47,249 bases of DNA from JACPIA01 sp964655995 (GCA_964655995.1 CAZZPK010000006.1:1-47249), one strand, 5' to 3'. Shown: positions 1 through 8,632, counted from the stretch's first letter. The notes: generated by a model from the letters alone, not told the origin. Translations and numbers: made by a program.

Positions 1-52
1 GCGCCTGCGGCGCGACCCCATTTCGGCCTCCAATTCCGATTTTCAATTTTTG

Positions 53-141
53 CGGAGGGGGAGGGATTCGAACCCTCGAGAGACTTTTACATCCCTACCT
101 CGTTAGCAGTGAGGCGCTTTCGACCACTCAGCCACCCCTCC
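53..141 (-). tRNA. tRNA-Ser(GCT)
   Basis: Read on the minus strand, the 7-bp acceptor stem GGAGGGG/CCCCTCC, a D-arm, the anticodon stem-loop with GCT, a long variable arm typical of class II tRNA-Ser and a GGTTCGAATCC T-arm are all present. The discriminator base is G. CCA is not encoded: the next bases are CAA. The first 52 bases of the window hold nothing recognisable. Confidence 0.95.
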
Positions 142-206
142 TTGTACCGCTTATGTAGGCCCAATCTAGCACGATTCTAGCGCCATCACAACTTAAAAAA
201 TAAGAG

Positions 207-212
207 TATAAT
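207..212 (+). promoter_or_regulatory. -10 box of the TfoX-N gene
   Basis: TATAAT lies 7 nt before the ATG at 220, so transcription would begin at or next to the start codon. No convincing -35 box is seen at the usual spacing. A leaderless mRNA is inferred, in line with several other genes in this window. Confidence 0.6.
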
Positions 213-219
213 CTGGGTT

Positions 220-540
220 ATGACCACCGACTCTTCCTTCCATGATTATATTGTTTACGATCTCCTTGAGGGGGTGCCGGGAGTGAGGAGTCGGCGGATG
301 TTTGGGAGCTGGGGTTTGTATCAGGACGACAAGTTTTTTGCCATCATTGATGACGGCGAGCTTTATTTTAAAACCGGCGAGACGAAAAAGGCAGAGTTAA
401 AAAAGTTGGGCAGCCACCCATTTACTTACACTAAAGAAGGTAAACAGGCTATGCTTAAAAATTACTGGCTGGTCCCGGCCGAGATTTTGGAGGATCGGGA
501 GCAGTTTTTGCTTTGGCTGAATCGCGCAGTTGCCGCCTAA
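220..540 (+). CDS. TfoX/Sxy N-terminal domain protein
   Basis: The 106-residue protein matches the TfoX N-terminal domain alone: an opening helix, the segment RSRRMFGSWGLYQDDKFFAI near residues 24-43, then a GELYFK strand and a C-terminal helix. In full-length TfoX/Sxy this domain sits before a helix-hairpin-helix domain and the protein regulates competence; that second domain is missing here. Stand-alone TfoX-N proteins are common but their biochemical role is not settled. Downstream lie a SWIB gene and a ComF gene, and the pilus locus starts 1 kb away, so a competence link is attractive but is only inferred. The ATG is supported by the TATAAT box just upstream. Confidence 0.85.
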   Translation: MTTDSSFHDYIVYDLLEGVPGVRSRRMFGSWGLYQDDKFFAIIDDGELYFKTGETKKAELKKLGSHPFTYTKEGKQAMLKNYWLVPAEILEDREQFLLWLNRAVAA

Positions 541-605
541 GGGGCGATAGGGTATAATGGCCGGCAGGAGAAAAAGGTAGTCTTAATAATAATTAATCAA
601 AAATT

Positions 606-860
606 ATGGCGAAAAGTAATGCGGCTTTTATGAAGCCGATGCAAGTCAGTGACGAGTTGGCCGAGGTGGTGGGCAAGGGTCCGATGCCGCGCTCGGAAGT
701 GGTTAAAAAATTGTGGGAGTACATTAAAAGCAATGGCCTCCAAGATGCCAACAACAAGCGCAACATCAATGCCGATGCCAAGCTTAAAGCGGTTTTTGGC
801 GGCAAAGGCACTGTTTCGATGTTTGAGATGACCAAGCTGGTTTCCAAACACCTTTCCTAA
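606..860 (+). CDS. SWIB/MDM2 domain protein
   Basis: This 84-residue protein is essentially one SWIB domain: a conserved opening (FMKPMQVSDELAEVVG), the PMPRSEVVKKLWEYIKSNGL helix pair at about residues 29-48 and the DAKLKAVFGGKGTVSMFEM segment. In eukaryotes the fold occurs in chromatin-remodelling subunits and MDM2; bacterial copies are known from Chlamydia and other lineages and are thought to act with DNA, but the partner is unknown. It is a free domain, not fused to topoisomerase as in chlamydiae. A TATAAT box at 553-558 gives a leader of about 40 nt. It converges on comF, whose stop is 2 bp away. Confidence 0.88.
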   Translation: MAKSNAAFMKPMQVSDELAEVVGKGPMPRSEVVKKLWEYIKSNGLQDANNKRNINADAKLKAVFGGKGTVSMFEMTKLVSKHLS

Positions 861-861
861 T

Positions 862-1515
862 TTAACCGCGCGCGATTGCTAATTTAATCACGCGAGAAGC
901 GCCGCCCTGCGACAAGCTCCGGGCGGCGCTTTGCATGGTCGCGCCCGTGGTCGTGGTGTCGTCGATAAGCAGCACCACTTTGTCTTTTACTAATGGGCTC
1001 GTCTCGCCAAAGGCGCCGGCCAAATTTTTAAAGCGCTCGGCGCGTCCAGCCGTCTTAACCTGACTTTCCGTCTCTTTGACTCGCCGCAGACCGTCGATTA
1101 AAAGCTCGGTTAGTCCGCCGGTATGCTCGTGGAGGCCGTGCGCAATCTCCAGCGCCTGATTAAAACCGCGTTCGCGTAAGCGCCCGGCTCCGAGCGGCAC
1201 CGGCACCACTAGCACTTTTTGCTCACCGTTCCAAGCTACCAGCTCGGCAATGTCCTCGTACCAGTGGTAAGCGGCCAACTCGCCTAAGCGTCGGCCAATC
1301 TGTTGCCGGCCGCCGTATTTTAATTGCCACAATAATTTTTTTGCCAGTGGCGCGTGATAGTCAAACAAAGTCCAAGTATCGTCATCGCCGCTGGCCCGCG
1401 GCAGGCTAAAGGCGCAGTCGTCGCACAGCACGGTATCGGCCAAGCCACAACCAAAGCAGGCGTCGGGGAAGAGGAGATCATAAATCCGCTCTTTAATATG
1501 ATATAATAAGCCCAT
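862..1515 (-). CDS. comF: ComF family phosphoribosyltransferase-like protein
   Basis: The 217-residue protein has the ComF layout. A Cys cluster at about residues 20-34 (CFGCG...LCDDC) would bind zinc. A type I phosphoribosyltransferase fold follows, with the PRPP loop VVLLIDDTTTTGATM near residues 181-195 and the VPVPLGAGRLRERGFNQA segment at about 104-121. ComF is needed for DNA uptake in competent bacteria, probably on the cytoplasmic side of the import machinery. It is divergent from the pilus operon that starts 22 bp away, which fits a shared role in uptake through type IV pili. A TACAAT box (1528-1523, minus strand) lies 7 nt before the start. Confidence 0.9.
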   Translation of the reverse strand: MGLLYHIKERIYDLLFPDACFGCGLADTVLCDDCAFSLPRASGDDDTWTLFDYHAPLAKKLLWQLKYGGRQQIGRRLGELAAYHWYEDIAELVAWNGEQKVLVVPVPLGAGRLRERGFNQALEIAHGLHEHTGGLTELLIDGLRRVKETESQVKTAGRAERFKNLAGAFGETSPLVKDKVVLLIDDTTTTGATMQSAARSLSQGGASRVIKLAIARG

Positions 1516-1528
1516 CGGTTTTATTGTA
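1502..1528. promoter_or_regulatory. divergent promoters of comF and the pilus operon
   Basis: TATAAT at 1502-1507 (plus) would start transcription about 23 nt before pilM, and TACAAT at 1528-1523 (minus) sits 7 nt before the comF start. The plus-strand box lies inside the first codons of comF, so polymerase at one promoter should interfere with the other. This was seen by eye; no -35 boxes are claimed. Confidence 0.45.
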
Positions 1529-1536
1529 ACTTACTT

Positions 1537-2667
1537 ATGGATTGGTCACAGGCATTAAGCTGGATCAAAAAGCGCCCACTTTGGCCGGAGTCGGGCAGTG
1601 TTATTGGCGTGGATATCGGCTTTTCGTCGGTCAAGGTAGTTCAGGTCAAATCCGAGCAGGAGCGCTTGATCCTGGAGACTTACGGCGAGATTGCCACCGG
1701 ACCTTACGGCGACTTGGCGGTCGGGCAAGCGATCAATCTCAATAATGAGCAATTAGTCACTTTGCTTAATGATTTGTTCCGTGAGGCCAATATTACTTCG
1801 CGAATGGGCGGCATGGCGATACCGTTGCGCTCTAGTCTTTTGGTAACAATGGAGGTGCCCGAGGTGGGCGAGAAGGAATTGTCTCAAGTGATACAGCTGG
1901 AGGCGCGCAAATATGTGCCGGTGCCGATCAGTGAGGTGGCGCTTGACTGGTGGGTGATACCGCAAAAAATCGACGAGGAAATCACTATCCCTACCCGCGA
2001 GCGCAATTCCTCCTTTAAAACCAAAATGGTCGAGGTGTTGGTGGCCGCTATTCATAAGGACACCTTGACGCAGTATGAGGCGGTGGCCAAGGCGGCCAAT
2101 TTGGACACCCGCTTTTTTGAGATCGAGACTTTTGCGGCAATCCGCGCAGCGCTGGGCACCGAGCTCTCAGCCACCGCCATCTTGGACTTGGGTGCCGGCA
2201 CCGCCAAAATGACAATCGTCGATTACGGCATCGTCCGCGTCTCGCACACTATCAACAAGGGGGCCCAAGACATTACCACCGCCGTTTCGCGCTCTTTGGG
2301 CGTCTCGTTTGCTAAAGCCGAGGAGATCAAGCGCAAGGTCGGTTTGTTGGAGCGGGTCGGCGAGGAGAATATTGCGCCGACAGTCAGCCCGATGGTGGAG
2401 TACATTTTCTCGGAAGTTAATCGCGTGATTTTAGATTATCAGCGCAAATACAGTCGAGCGGTCAACAAAATTGTCCTAATCGGCGGCGGCGCCATGCTCT
2501 CCGGGTTGTCCGAGGCGGCCAAGGGTTTGGTCGAAACGCCGCTTGTGATAGGCAAGCCGTTTGATCGCGTTGAGGCGCCGCCGTTTTTGGCCGATGTTTT
2601 GGTCGAGGCCGGGCCGTCGTTTGCCATTGCTTTGGGTGTCGCCTTAAGAGTGCTCGCCAATCGCTAG
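1537..2667 (+). CDS. pilM: type IV pilus assembly protein PilM
   Basis: PilM is an actin-like (FtsA-type) cytoplasmic ATP-binding protein that links the inner-membrane PilN/PilO platform to the motor. The nucleotide-binding motifs are visible: IGVDIGFSSVKVVQV at about 23-37 (phosphate 1), AILDLGAGTAKMTIV near 213-227 (phosphate 2) and IVLIGGGAMLSGL near 312-324 (adenosine). The length of 376 is slightly above the usual 350. It is the first gene of a co-directional run through pilC with junctions of 3-41 bp. A TATAAT box about 30 bp upstream is the likely operon promoter. Confidence 0.95.
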   Translation: MDWSQALSWIKKRPLWPESGSVIGVDIGFSSVKVVQVKSEQERLILETYGEIATGPYGDLAVGQAINLNNEQLVTLLNDLFREANITSRMGGMAIPLRSSLLVTMEVPEVGEKELSQVIQLEARKYVPVPISEVALDWWVIPQKIDEEITIPTRERNSSFKTKMVEVLVAAIHKDTLTQYEAVAKAANLDTRFFEIETFAAIRAALGTELSATAILDLGAGTAKMTIVDYGIVRVSHTINKGAQDITTAVSRSLGVSFAKAEEIKRKVGLLERVGEENIAPTVSPMVEYIFSEVNRVILDYQRKYSRAVNKIVLIGGGAMLSGLSEAAKGLVETPLVIGKPFDRVEAPPFLADVLVEAGPSFAIALGVALRVLANR

Positions 2668-2708
2668 CTCTCAATTTTATTTCGCGATACAATAGATAGT
2701 GATAGGTT

Positions 2709-3383
2709 ATGGAGCCTTCCATTCAAACATCGTTCATTCCTAAACAACCGCTGCATCAAGCCGCGATCCAAACGCCGGAGCGCTTTAGCTTTCTCTCTTC
2801 ATTAGCGGTGATTATTTTAGTGATTGTAGCCTTATTTACAGCCATACTTTTTGGATATCGCTGGTACTTAAGCAATGAAATTAATCGCCCTTGTCGGCCC
2901 ACCTCCGACGGCATCGCCGCCAGCTGCGGACTTAAAGCCACTTTGGCGCGCAAAGAGGAGGAGCTTAACAAAATCGCTTTGCAGGAGTATCAACGGCTCG
3001 ATGTTAAATTTAAATTGGCGCGCGGGCTTGTGGATAACCACATCACCATGTTGCCGCTCCTGGCCTTTTTTGACGAAACTACTTTGTCTAATATCCGTTA
3101 CAATAAGCTCAGTCAAACTAATGACGGATTGGCGCTGGAGGGTACCGCCCTGCGTTATGAGGACATCGCCGTTCAGGCGGCCGGTTTCCGCGCCGACAGG
3201 CGAGTGCGCTCCTTTACCTTCTCCGACTTTGCGCTCGACAATCAAGGTTTTGTCAATTTTAAATTGGCCTTGTCGCTTGATCCGCGCCTCCTGTCTTATC
3301 GCGCCTATTTGACCAACCGCCAAACAGCGGCGCCGGCCGGCTTGCCGGCGGCTACCTCTACGGCAACCAGCACTACTAATTGA
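2709..3383 (+). CDS. PilN-like pilus inner-membrane protein
   Basis: This 224-residue bitopic protein has a short cytoplasmic N-terminus, one membrane helix at about 29-50, a charged helical stretch around 75-105 and a soluble strand-rich domain. It ends in a low-complexity Ala/Thr/Ser tail. PilN normally binds PilM through its N-terminal tail and pairs with PilO. I assign the role from gene order (between pilM and a PilO-like gene) and topology; the sequence itself lacks a motif I can name, and the classical PilM-binding tail is not clear. It lies 41 bp after pilM with no terminator between. Confidence 0.6.
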   Translation: MEPSIQTSFIPKQPLHQAAIQTPERFSFLSSLAVIILVIVALFTAILFGYRWYLSNEINRPCRPTSDGIAASCGLKATLARKEEELNKIALQEYQRLDVKFKLARGLVDNHITMLPLLAFFDETTLSNIRYNKLSQTNDGLALEGTALRYEDIAVQAAGFRADRRVRSFTFSDFALDNQGFVNFKLALSLDPRLLSYRAYLTNRQTAAPAGLPAATSTATSTTN

Positions 3384-3386
3384 TCT

Positions 3387-3965
3387 ATGACCAGATTAAT
3401 CGCACCCATTGTCATTTTGTTCCTGATCATCTTCCTGTTTTGGGGTGGGATCAGGCCGCTTATTTATAATCCGGCCGAGGCCGGCTGGCCGGGGATTATG
3501 GCTTTGCGCGCCGAGCGCGACTTGCTTAATCAAACTTTGGAACGGGCCGAGGCTTTAATTGCCCTGGAGGAGAAGTTGAGCGCCCGTTTTGGCGCCTTAT
3601 CTCCCGACGACTTGGCTAAACTGGAGACTTTTTTACCCGATAATCTTGATCCGATCGATGTCGTAGTTGACGTCGCCAATATCGCCAAGCAAAACGGCCT
3701 GACCGTCGACAATATTAAAGTGGAGACGCCGCCGGCGGCGCGCCAGAGCGCGGTTTCCACCAGCACCGTTGTTTTGGGCAGTCTTGGTACCGAGAGTTTT
3801 TCGGCTACGGTCTCGGGTACTTATGGCCAATTCCAGCGGTTTATCAGCGATTTGGCTCGCAGTTTGCGGGTAATTGATTTGACCGCGCTTAACTTTACCG
3901 CCGCCAACGACAAGGATATTTACCAATACACCATCGACTTTAAAACCTACTGGCTTAAAAATTAA
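3387..3965 (+). CDS. PilO-like pilus inner-membrane protein
   Basis: The protein has 192 residues: one membrane helix at about 5-24, a coiled-coil-like stretch near 38-70 (RAERDLLNQTLERAEALIALEEKL) split by no proline, then a ferredoxin-like domain whose strands include FSATVSGTYGQFQRFISDL at about 138-156. This pattern is typical of PilO, which forms heterodimers with PilN in the inner-membrane alignment complex. The gene begins 3 bp after its neighbour's stop. Identity rests on topology and position, so confidence is moderate. Confidence 0.7.
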   Translation: MTRLIAPIVILFLIIFLFWGGIRPLIYNPAEAGWPGIMALRAERDLLNQTLERAEALIALEEKLSARFGALSPDDLAKLETFLPDNLDPIDVVVDVANIAKQNGLTVDNIKVETPPAARQSAVSTSTVVLGSLGTESFSATVSGTYGQFQRFISDLARSLRVIDLTALNFTAANDKDIYQYTIDFKTYWLKN

Positions 3966-3966
3966 T

Positions 3967-4341
3967 ATGTCCAAAACCCTGATCAACGTCATCATCGTCC
4001 TCCTCTTGGCCAGCGCCGCGGTGCTTGGCTATTGGTATTTCGGCGGTACAAACGGTCCCTCAGAGAGTATCGGCCTTTCCACCGATACGGTCGAAACTGT
4101 TGGTGAGCTTGCCGGCTCCGATTTGGCGGCGGAGGATAGCACTACCTTGGAGACCGATCGGCAATTTGTGGAGTTATTGGCCGCTTTGCAGTCGGTTGAG
4201 TCCACGATCAATATTTTTGACGATCCGGTGTTTGCGAGCGGCTTTACCAATTTCCAAAAGCCACTGCCTTCGGTGTCGGCCGGCCGCGCCAATCCTTTTG
4301 CTCCTTTGCCCGGCCAAACCATCAGCGGCAGCCGGCGCTAG
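3967..4341 (+). CDS. small membrane-anchored pilus protein, PilP-like position
   Basis: The 124-residue protein has an N-terminal membrane helix at about 4-24, an acidic linker, and a conserved-looking end with the segment GRANPFAPL near residues 108-116. That motif recalls the GR-DPF sequence of PilP-type lipoproteins, but there is no lipobox cysteine and no beta-sandwich domain, so a true PilP is doubtful. Starting one base after the PilO-like stop, it is certainly part of the operon. A role as a linker of the inner-membrane complex is inferred. Confidence 0.55.
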   Translation: MSKTLINVIIVLLLASAAVLGYWYFGGTNGPSESIGLSTDTVETVGELAGSDLAAEDSTTLETDRQFVELLAALQSVESTINIFDDPVFASGFTNFQKPLPSVSAGRANPFAPLPGQTISGSRR

Positions 4342-4352
4342 CGCGATTTATT

Positions 4353-5927
4353 ATGGACGATGATTTAAAAGTGCCAATTAAAGAGCTTGGCGACGAGCAT
4401 ATCGCGGCGTCGGTTTTGCGCAATGTCCCGGAGGATGCCGCCTCTTACTATCAAATGGTGCCGATGGCGATCAAAGACGGCGTGCTGGAGGTGGGGATGG
4501 TCGATCCGGACAACATCGAGGCCCGCGACGCTTTGCAGTTTATCGCTTCCAAAAACGACATCCCTTTTAAGATTTTTAAAATAACGCCGGAGCAATTTGC
4601 CAAAGCTTTTGAGGGCTACAAGGGGATTACCGGCGCGGTGGACGAGGCTTTGGAGGAATACAAGACCACCTCCGGCGACAGCGGCACTGGCGGCGAGACG
4701 GTAATCGGCTCGCCGGCGGCCAAGCGCAAGGAGGGCGATGCCAGTCTCGTCGAGGAGGCACCAGTGACCAAGATCGTCGGCGTGATCCTCCAGCATGCCA
4801 TCAGCGGCAACGCCTCCGACATCCACATCGAGCCGATGGCCGGCAAGGTGCGCGTCCGTTTCCGCGTCGACGGTGTGCTCTACACCAGTTTGCTTTTGCC
4901 GGTAACGGTGCATAACGCCATTGTCTCGCGAGTTAAGATTTTGACCAATATGAAGCTGGATGAGAAGCGCAAGCCGCAGGACGGCCGCTTCTCGGCCAAG
5001 GTGGAGGGCAAGCAAATCGACTTCCGCGTCTCCACTTTGCCGACCTTTTTTGGCGAGAAGGTGGTGATCCGTATTTTGGATCCGGATCATAAATTTGTTT
5101 CGCTCGAGACTTTGGGCCTCAACGAGCGGGTCGTTGCCGCGATTAGGAAGGCGATCACCCGCCCCTACGGCATGGTCCTCTTGACCGGTCCCACCGGCTC
5201 CGGCAAAACCACCACTCTCTACTCGATGCTAAGCGAGGTCGATAAGGAAAAGTTTAACACCGTCAGCTTGGAGGATCCGATCGAGTACGACATTACCGGC
5301 GTCAATCAGTCGCAGGTCCAGCCGGAGATCAATTACACTTTTGCCAACGGTTTGCGCTCGATTTTGCGCCAAGACCCGGACATCATTATGGTCGGCGAGA
5401 TCCGCGATAAGGAGACGGCCAAATTGGCGGTGCAGGCGGCGCTGACCGGCCACTTGGTCCTCTCCACCTTACACACCAATACTGCGGCCGGCGCTATCCC
5501 GCGCCTAATCGATATGGGCGTGGAGCCTTACCTTATCCCACCCACGCTTAATCTGGTGATCAGCCAGCGTTTGGTGCCAGTACTGTGCGACACCAAACAA
5601 AAAGAGCCATTGTCCGACTCGCTTAAAGTGATGATTGAGAAAGAGCTTGAGGATTTGCCGTCCGAGCACCGCTCACAGTTTGCCGTCCCAAGCGAGGTGT
5701 ATAAGGCGGTGCCCAGCACGTCATGTCCCTCCGGCAGCCGAGGGCGCACCGCCGTGGCCGAGTTTTTTGAAATGGATCGCGATTTGGAAAAAATTATCCT
5801 CAAAAGTGCCGGCCAAACCGATGTTTACAAATTACTGCGCTCCAAGGGCTTTTTGTCGATCCGCGAGGACGCGATGCAAAAAGCTTTTGCTGGCCAAATT
5901 GCCTTTGAGGAGGTTAATAAGCTATAA
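4353..5927 (+). CDS. pilB: pilus extension ATPase PilB/GspE
   Basis: This hexameric motor drives pilin polymerisation. The N-terminal 100 residues resemble the MshEN/GspE-N domain. The catalytic half has Walker A (GPTGSGKTT, about 279-287), Asp box, Walker B (DPDIIMVGEIRD) and His box (LVLSTLHTNTAAGA). Most PilB/GspE proteins carry a zinc-binding tetracysteine loop after this core; here only two isolated Cys remain, near residues 410 and 457, in a loop rich in charged residues, so zinc binding is probably lost. At 524 residues it is a little short of the usual 560. The RGRTAVAEFFEMD segment after the loop confirms the family. Confidence 0.95.
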   Translation: MDDDLKVPIKELGDEHIAASVLRNVPEDAASYYQMVPMAIKDGVLEVGMVDPDNIEARDALQFIASKNDIPFKIFKITPEQFAKAFEGYKGITGAVDEALEEYKTTSGDSGTGGETVIGSPAAKRKEGDASLVEEAPVTKIVGVILQHAISGNASDIHIEPMAGKVRVRFRVDGVLYTSLLLPVTVHNAIVSRVKILTNMKLDEKRKPQDGRFSAKVEGKQIDFRVSTLPTFFGEKVVIRILDPDHKFVSLETLGLNERVVAAIRKAITRPYGMVLLTGPTGSGKTTTLYSMLSEVDKEKFNTVSLEDPIEYDITGVNQSQVQPEINYTFANGLRSILRQDPDIIMVGEIRDKETAKLAVQAALTGHLVLSTLHTNTAAGAIPRLIDMGVEPYLIPPTLNLVISQRLVPVLCDTKQKEPLSDSLKVMIEKELEDLPSEHRSQFAVPSEVYKAVPSTSCPSGSRGRTAVAEFFEMDRDLEKIILKSAGQTDVYKLLRSKGFLSIREDAMQKAFAGQIAFEEVNKL

Positions 5928-5936
5928 TAAATTATT

Positions 5937-6335
5937 ATGTCTGGGAACGGTCTAAAAGTTTTGGTCATCGATGACGACAAGTTCTTGCTCGACATGTACT
6001 CGATCAAGTTTAGCGAGCATAATTTTGCCGTGGAGATTGCCGCCAGCGCCGAGGAGGCTCTGGCTAAAATCGACGGCGGTTTTGTGCCGGCCATCTGCTT
6101 GGTCGACATCGTGATGCCGGGCATGGACGGGCTAGAGCTGGTTAAAAAGCTCAAGGCTCGCAGCGACTTAAGTCCGGCCGCTATCATCATCCTCTCCAAT
6201 TTGGGGCAAAAAGACGATGTTGACCGCGGTCTGGCCGTGGGCGCCGACGGTTATATCATTAAGGCCACGGCTACGCCGTCGGAGGTAGTGGCCAAGGCCA
6301 TCGATATCGCCAAACAAAAAGGACTTAGCGTTTAA
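5937..6335 (+). CDS. CheY-like response regulator
   Basis: This is a single receiver domain of 132 residues with no output domain. The acidic pocket IDDDKF lies at about 10-15, the phospho-acceptor Asp in CLVDIVMPGMDG near residue 57, a Ser/Thr position in IIILSN and the conserved Lys in IIKATATP near 108. It sits between the extension motor pilB (9 bp upstream) and the retraction motor pilT (10 bp downstream), so it probably tunes the motors by protein contact, as PilG/PilH do in twitching bacteria. No histidine kinase gene is in the window. Confidence 0.92.
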   Translation: MSGNGLKVLVIDDDKFLLDMYSIKFSEHNFAVEIAASAEEALAKIDGGFVPAICLVDIVMPGMDGLELVKKLKARSDLSPAAIIILSNLGQKDDVDRGLAVGADGYIIKATATPSEVVAKAIDIAKQKGLSV

Positions 6336-6345
6336 TTTTTAATTT

Positions 6346-7410
6346 ATGACCGATTACAAAAAAGAGCTTGATGAATTGATTTTGATTGTGGCCCGCGAGG
6401 GTGCCTCGGATTTGCATTTGACGGCCGGCCGCCATCCCACCATCCGCGTCTCGGGCGACCTGATCCCGGTGGTCAAAAAGCCCCTGCTGACGCCCGAGGA
6501 TACCATGGGTTTTGCCCTAACAGTACTGAACGAGAAGAATAAAAAAATCTTCCTCGACAGTCATGACATCGACTTTTCCTACAGCCCGGATGGGGCGGTA
6601 CGCTTCCGCGGCAACGCCTTTTACCAAAAGGGGACGGTGGGACTGGCCTTCCGCCTCATTCCGCGGCAGATCCGGACCATGGCCGAGCTTAATTTGCCGC
6701 CCGCTTTGGCCGATTTTTGCAAAAAGGAGCAGGGCTTCTTTTTAGTGGTCGGTCCGGTCGGCCACGGCAAATCTACAACGCTTGCCTCGATGATCGATCT
6801 TATCAACCACGAGCGCAGCGAGCATATCATTACTATCGAGGATCCGGTGGAGTACTTATTTACCAGCGACAAATCGATTATCGATCAGCGCGAGGTGCGC
6901 TTTGACACTGCCGACTTCCACACCGCGCTGCGGGCCATGTTCCGCCAAGATGTTAATGTGGCGATGATTGGCGAGATGCGCGAGCCCGAGACCATCAGCA
7001 CCGCGGTGACCGCGGCCGAGACGGGGCATCTCATTTTTTCCACCCTCCACACCAACAGCGCTTCGCAAACGATTGACCGTATTATCGACTCTTTTCCCGG
7101 TAATGAGCAGCGGCAAATTCGTGTCCAGCTGGCCGACAGCTTGTTGGGCATCTTTTCTCAGCGCTTGGTGCCGCGGGTCTCCGGCGGCCTTATCCCGGCC
7201 TATGAGCTGCTCATCAACAACAATGCTATTGCCAACTTGATCCGCGAGGGCCGCACGCCCGAGATCGATGTAGTCATTGAGACCGGCGCCGAGCAGGGTA
7301 TGGTCGACCTCAATCACTCTTTGGCCGATCTCTCTCGCCGCGGCGAGATTACCGCCGATACGGCTTACCGTTTCTCGCTTAATCCCAAAGGTTTGGAGCG
7401 GCTGCTTTAA
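6346..7410 (+). CDS. pilT: pilus retraction ATPase PilT
   Basis: The 354-residue protein has the normal PilT length. Motifs are the opening SDLHLTAGRHP, Walker A in the variant form GPVGHGKSTT (about 135-144), ITIEDPVEYLF, Walker B NVAMIGEMREPETI and His box HLIFSTLHTNSASQ. The retraction signature AIRNLIRE appears as AIANLIREGRT near 295-305. PilT depolymerises pili and powers twitching and DNA uptake. The HGKS form of Walker A, with His in place of the usual Ser, keeps the invariant Gly-Lys-Ser/Thr and is expected to work. Confidence 0.95.
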   Translation: MTDYKKELDELILIVAREGASDLHLTAGRHPTIRVSGDLIPVVKKPLLTPEDTMGFALTVLNEKNKKIFLDSHDIDFSYSPDGAVRFRGNAFYQKGTVGLAFRLIPRQIRTMAELNLPPALADFCKKEQGFFLVVGPVGHGKSTTLASMIDLINHERSEHIITIEDPVEYLFTSDKSIIDQREVRFDTADFHTALRAMFRQDVNVAMIGEMREPETISTAVTAAETGHLIFSTLHTNSASQTIDRIIDSFPGNEQRQIRVQLADSLLGIFSQRLVPRVSGGLIPAYELLINNNAIANLIREGRTPEIDVVIETGAEQGMVDLNHSLADLSRRGEITADTAYRFSLNPKGLERLL

Positions 7411-7413
7411 TCT

Positions 7414-8622
7414 ATGCTGTTTATTTACAAAGCGACCGGCAAAGACGGCATCGAGCAAAACGGCTCGATTGAGGCGCCGTCAATGGACGTGGCTATCGCC
7501 TCACTCCAGCGCCGCGGCCTGATCCTCCTCTCAATCAAGCCCGAGGCCGAGAAAAAGGGCCCGTTTTTGGCCCGTTTCCAGCTGTTTAATACCGTCAAGC
7601 CGCGCGACATCGTCATTTTGTCGCGCCAAATCGCTACTTTGTTTGAGGCTAAGGTCTCGGTGACCGCCACTTTTAAGTTGTTGGCCGCCGAGGCGCCGAG
7701 CCCCATTTTGCGCGCCAAGCTCACGGCGGTACTCGACGATGTCCAGGCCGGCCAGCCGATCTCGGGCGCCTTTTCCCGTCATCCGGATATTTTCTCCACT
7801 TTTTACGTCAGCATGGTCAAGTCGGGCGAGGAGACGGGCAAGCTCTCCGAGACTTTTACTTATTTGGCCGACTATTTGGAGCGCTCCTATGCGTTGGTCA
7901 GTCGGGCTAAAAATGCGCTGGTCTACCCGGTTTTTATCATCTTTTCTTTTATTGTAGTGCTGATCATCATGCTCATGTTTGTGATCCCGCAATTGTCCCA
8001 GATTTTAATCGAGACCGGTCAGGATTTGCCGATTTACACGCGGGTGGTTATAAATATCAGCGACTTTTTTGTCGCTTACGGCGTTATTTTGCTTATTTTG
8101 GCGATTGCGGCGGCGATCTTTGTCCTCCGTTATATCCAAACCGAGGCCGGCCGGCGCTCGCTTGACGAGGCCAAAATCGCCATCCCGTACGTGGGCGATT
8201 TATATCAAAAGCTGTATCTCTCGCGCATTGCCGACAACTTAAACACCATGTTGACGAGCGGTATCTCGATGGTGCGGGCACTCGAGATTACCGCCGATGT
8301 GGTCAATAACGTCATTTACCGCGACATTCTCCTCTCGGCCTCGGCGGCCATCAAGACGGGCTCCGCCGTCTCGGAGGTGATGAGCAAATACTCCGACATC
8401 CCGCCGATTATGATCCAAATGATGAAGGTGGGCGAGGAGACGGGTAAATTGGGCTTTGTACTGGACACGCTCTCGCGCTTTTACCGCCGGGAGGTTAATG
8501 ATGCCGTGGACACCCTGGTGGGCCTCATTGAGCCGGCTTTGATCGTGATTTTGGGCGTGGGGGTGGGCATACTCCTCACCTCCGTCCTGGTGCCGATTTA
8601 CAATATCGCTTCGGGATTTTAG
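7414..8622 (+). CDS. pilC: pilus inner-membrane platform protein PilC
   Basis: The 402 residues form two repeats of the T2SSF (GspF) domain. The first carries FEAKVSVTATFKLLA and VKSGEETGKLSETF, the second NTMLTSGISMVRALEI and MKVGEETGKLGFVLD. Membrane helices follow the first repeat (around 168-195), lie in the middle (205-235) and close the protein (370-395). PilC is the rotor-like platform on which PilB and PilT act. Its start is 3 bp after pilT. It is the last gene of the pilM-pilC run; a hairpin follows. Confidence 0.95.
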   Translation: MLFIYKATGKDGIEQNGSIEAPSMDVAIASLQRRGLILLSIKPEAEKKGPFLARFQLFNTVKPRDIVILSRQIATLFEAKVSVTATFKLLAAEAPSPILRAKLTAVLDDVQAGQPISGAFSRHPDIFSTFYVSMVKSGEETGKLSETFTYLADYLERSYALVSRAKNALVYPVFIIFSFIVVLIIMLMFVIPQLSQILIETGQDLPIYTRVVINISDFFVAYGVILLILAIAAAIFVLRYIQTEAGRRSLDEAKIAIPYVGDLYQKLYLSRIADNLNTMLTSGISMVRALEITADVVNNVIYRDILLSASAAIKTGSAVSEVMSKYSDIPPIMIQMMKVGEETGKLGFVLDTLSRFYRREVNDAVDTLVGLIEPALIVILGVGVGILLTSVLVPIYNIASGF

Positions 8623-8632
8623 CAAACGCCAC

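Noticed and set aside
36..60. Similarity of the 3' flanks of tRNA-Ser(GCT) and tRNA-Ser(GGA), both with CTCCGCAAAAAT
   Set aside because: The shared part beyond the acceptor stem is only an A-run; too short to call an attachment site.
4365..5090. 241-residue minus-strand frame inside pilB
   Set aside because: Shadow of a GC-rich coding strand; no domain, and pilB is certain here.
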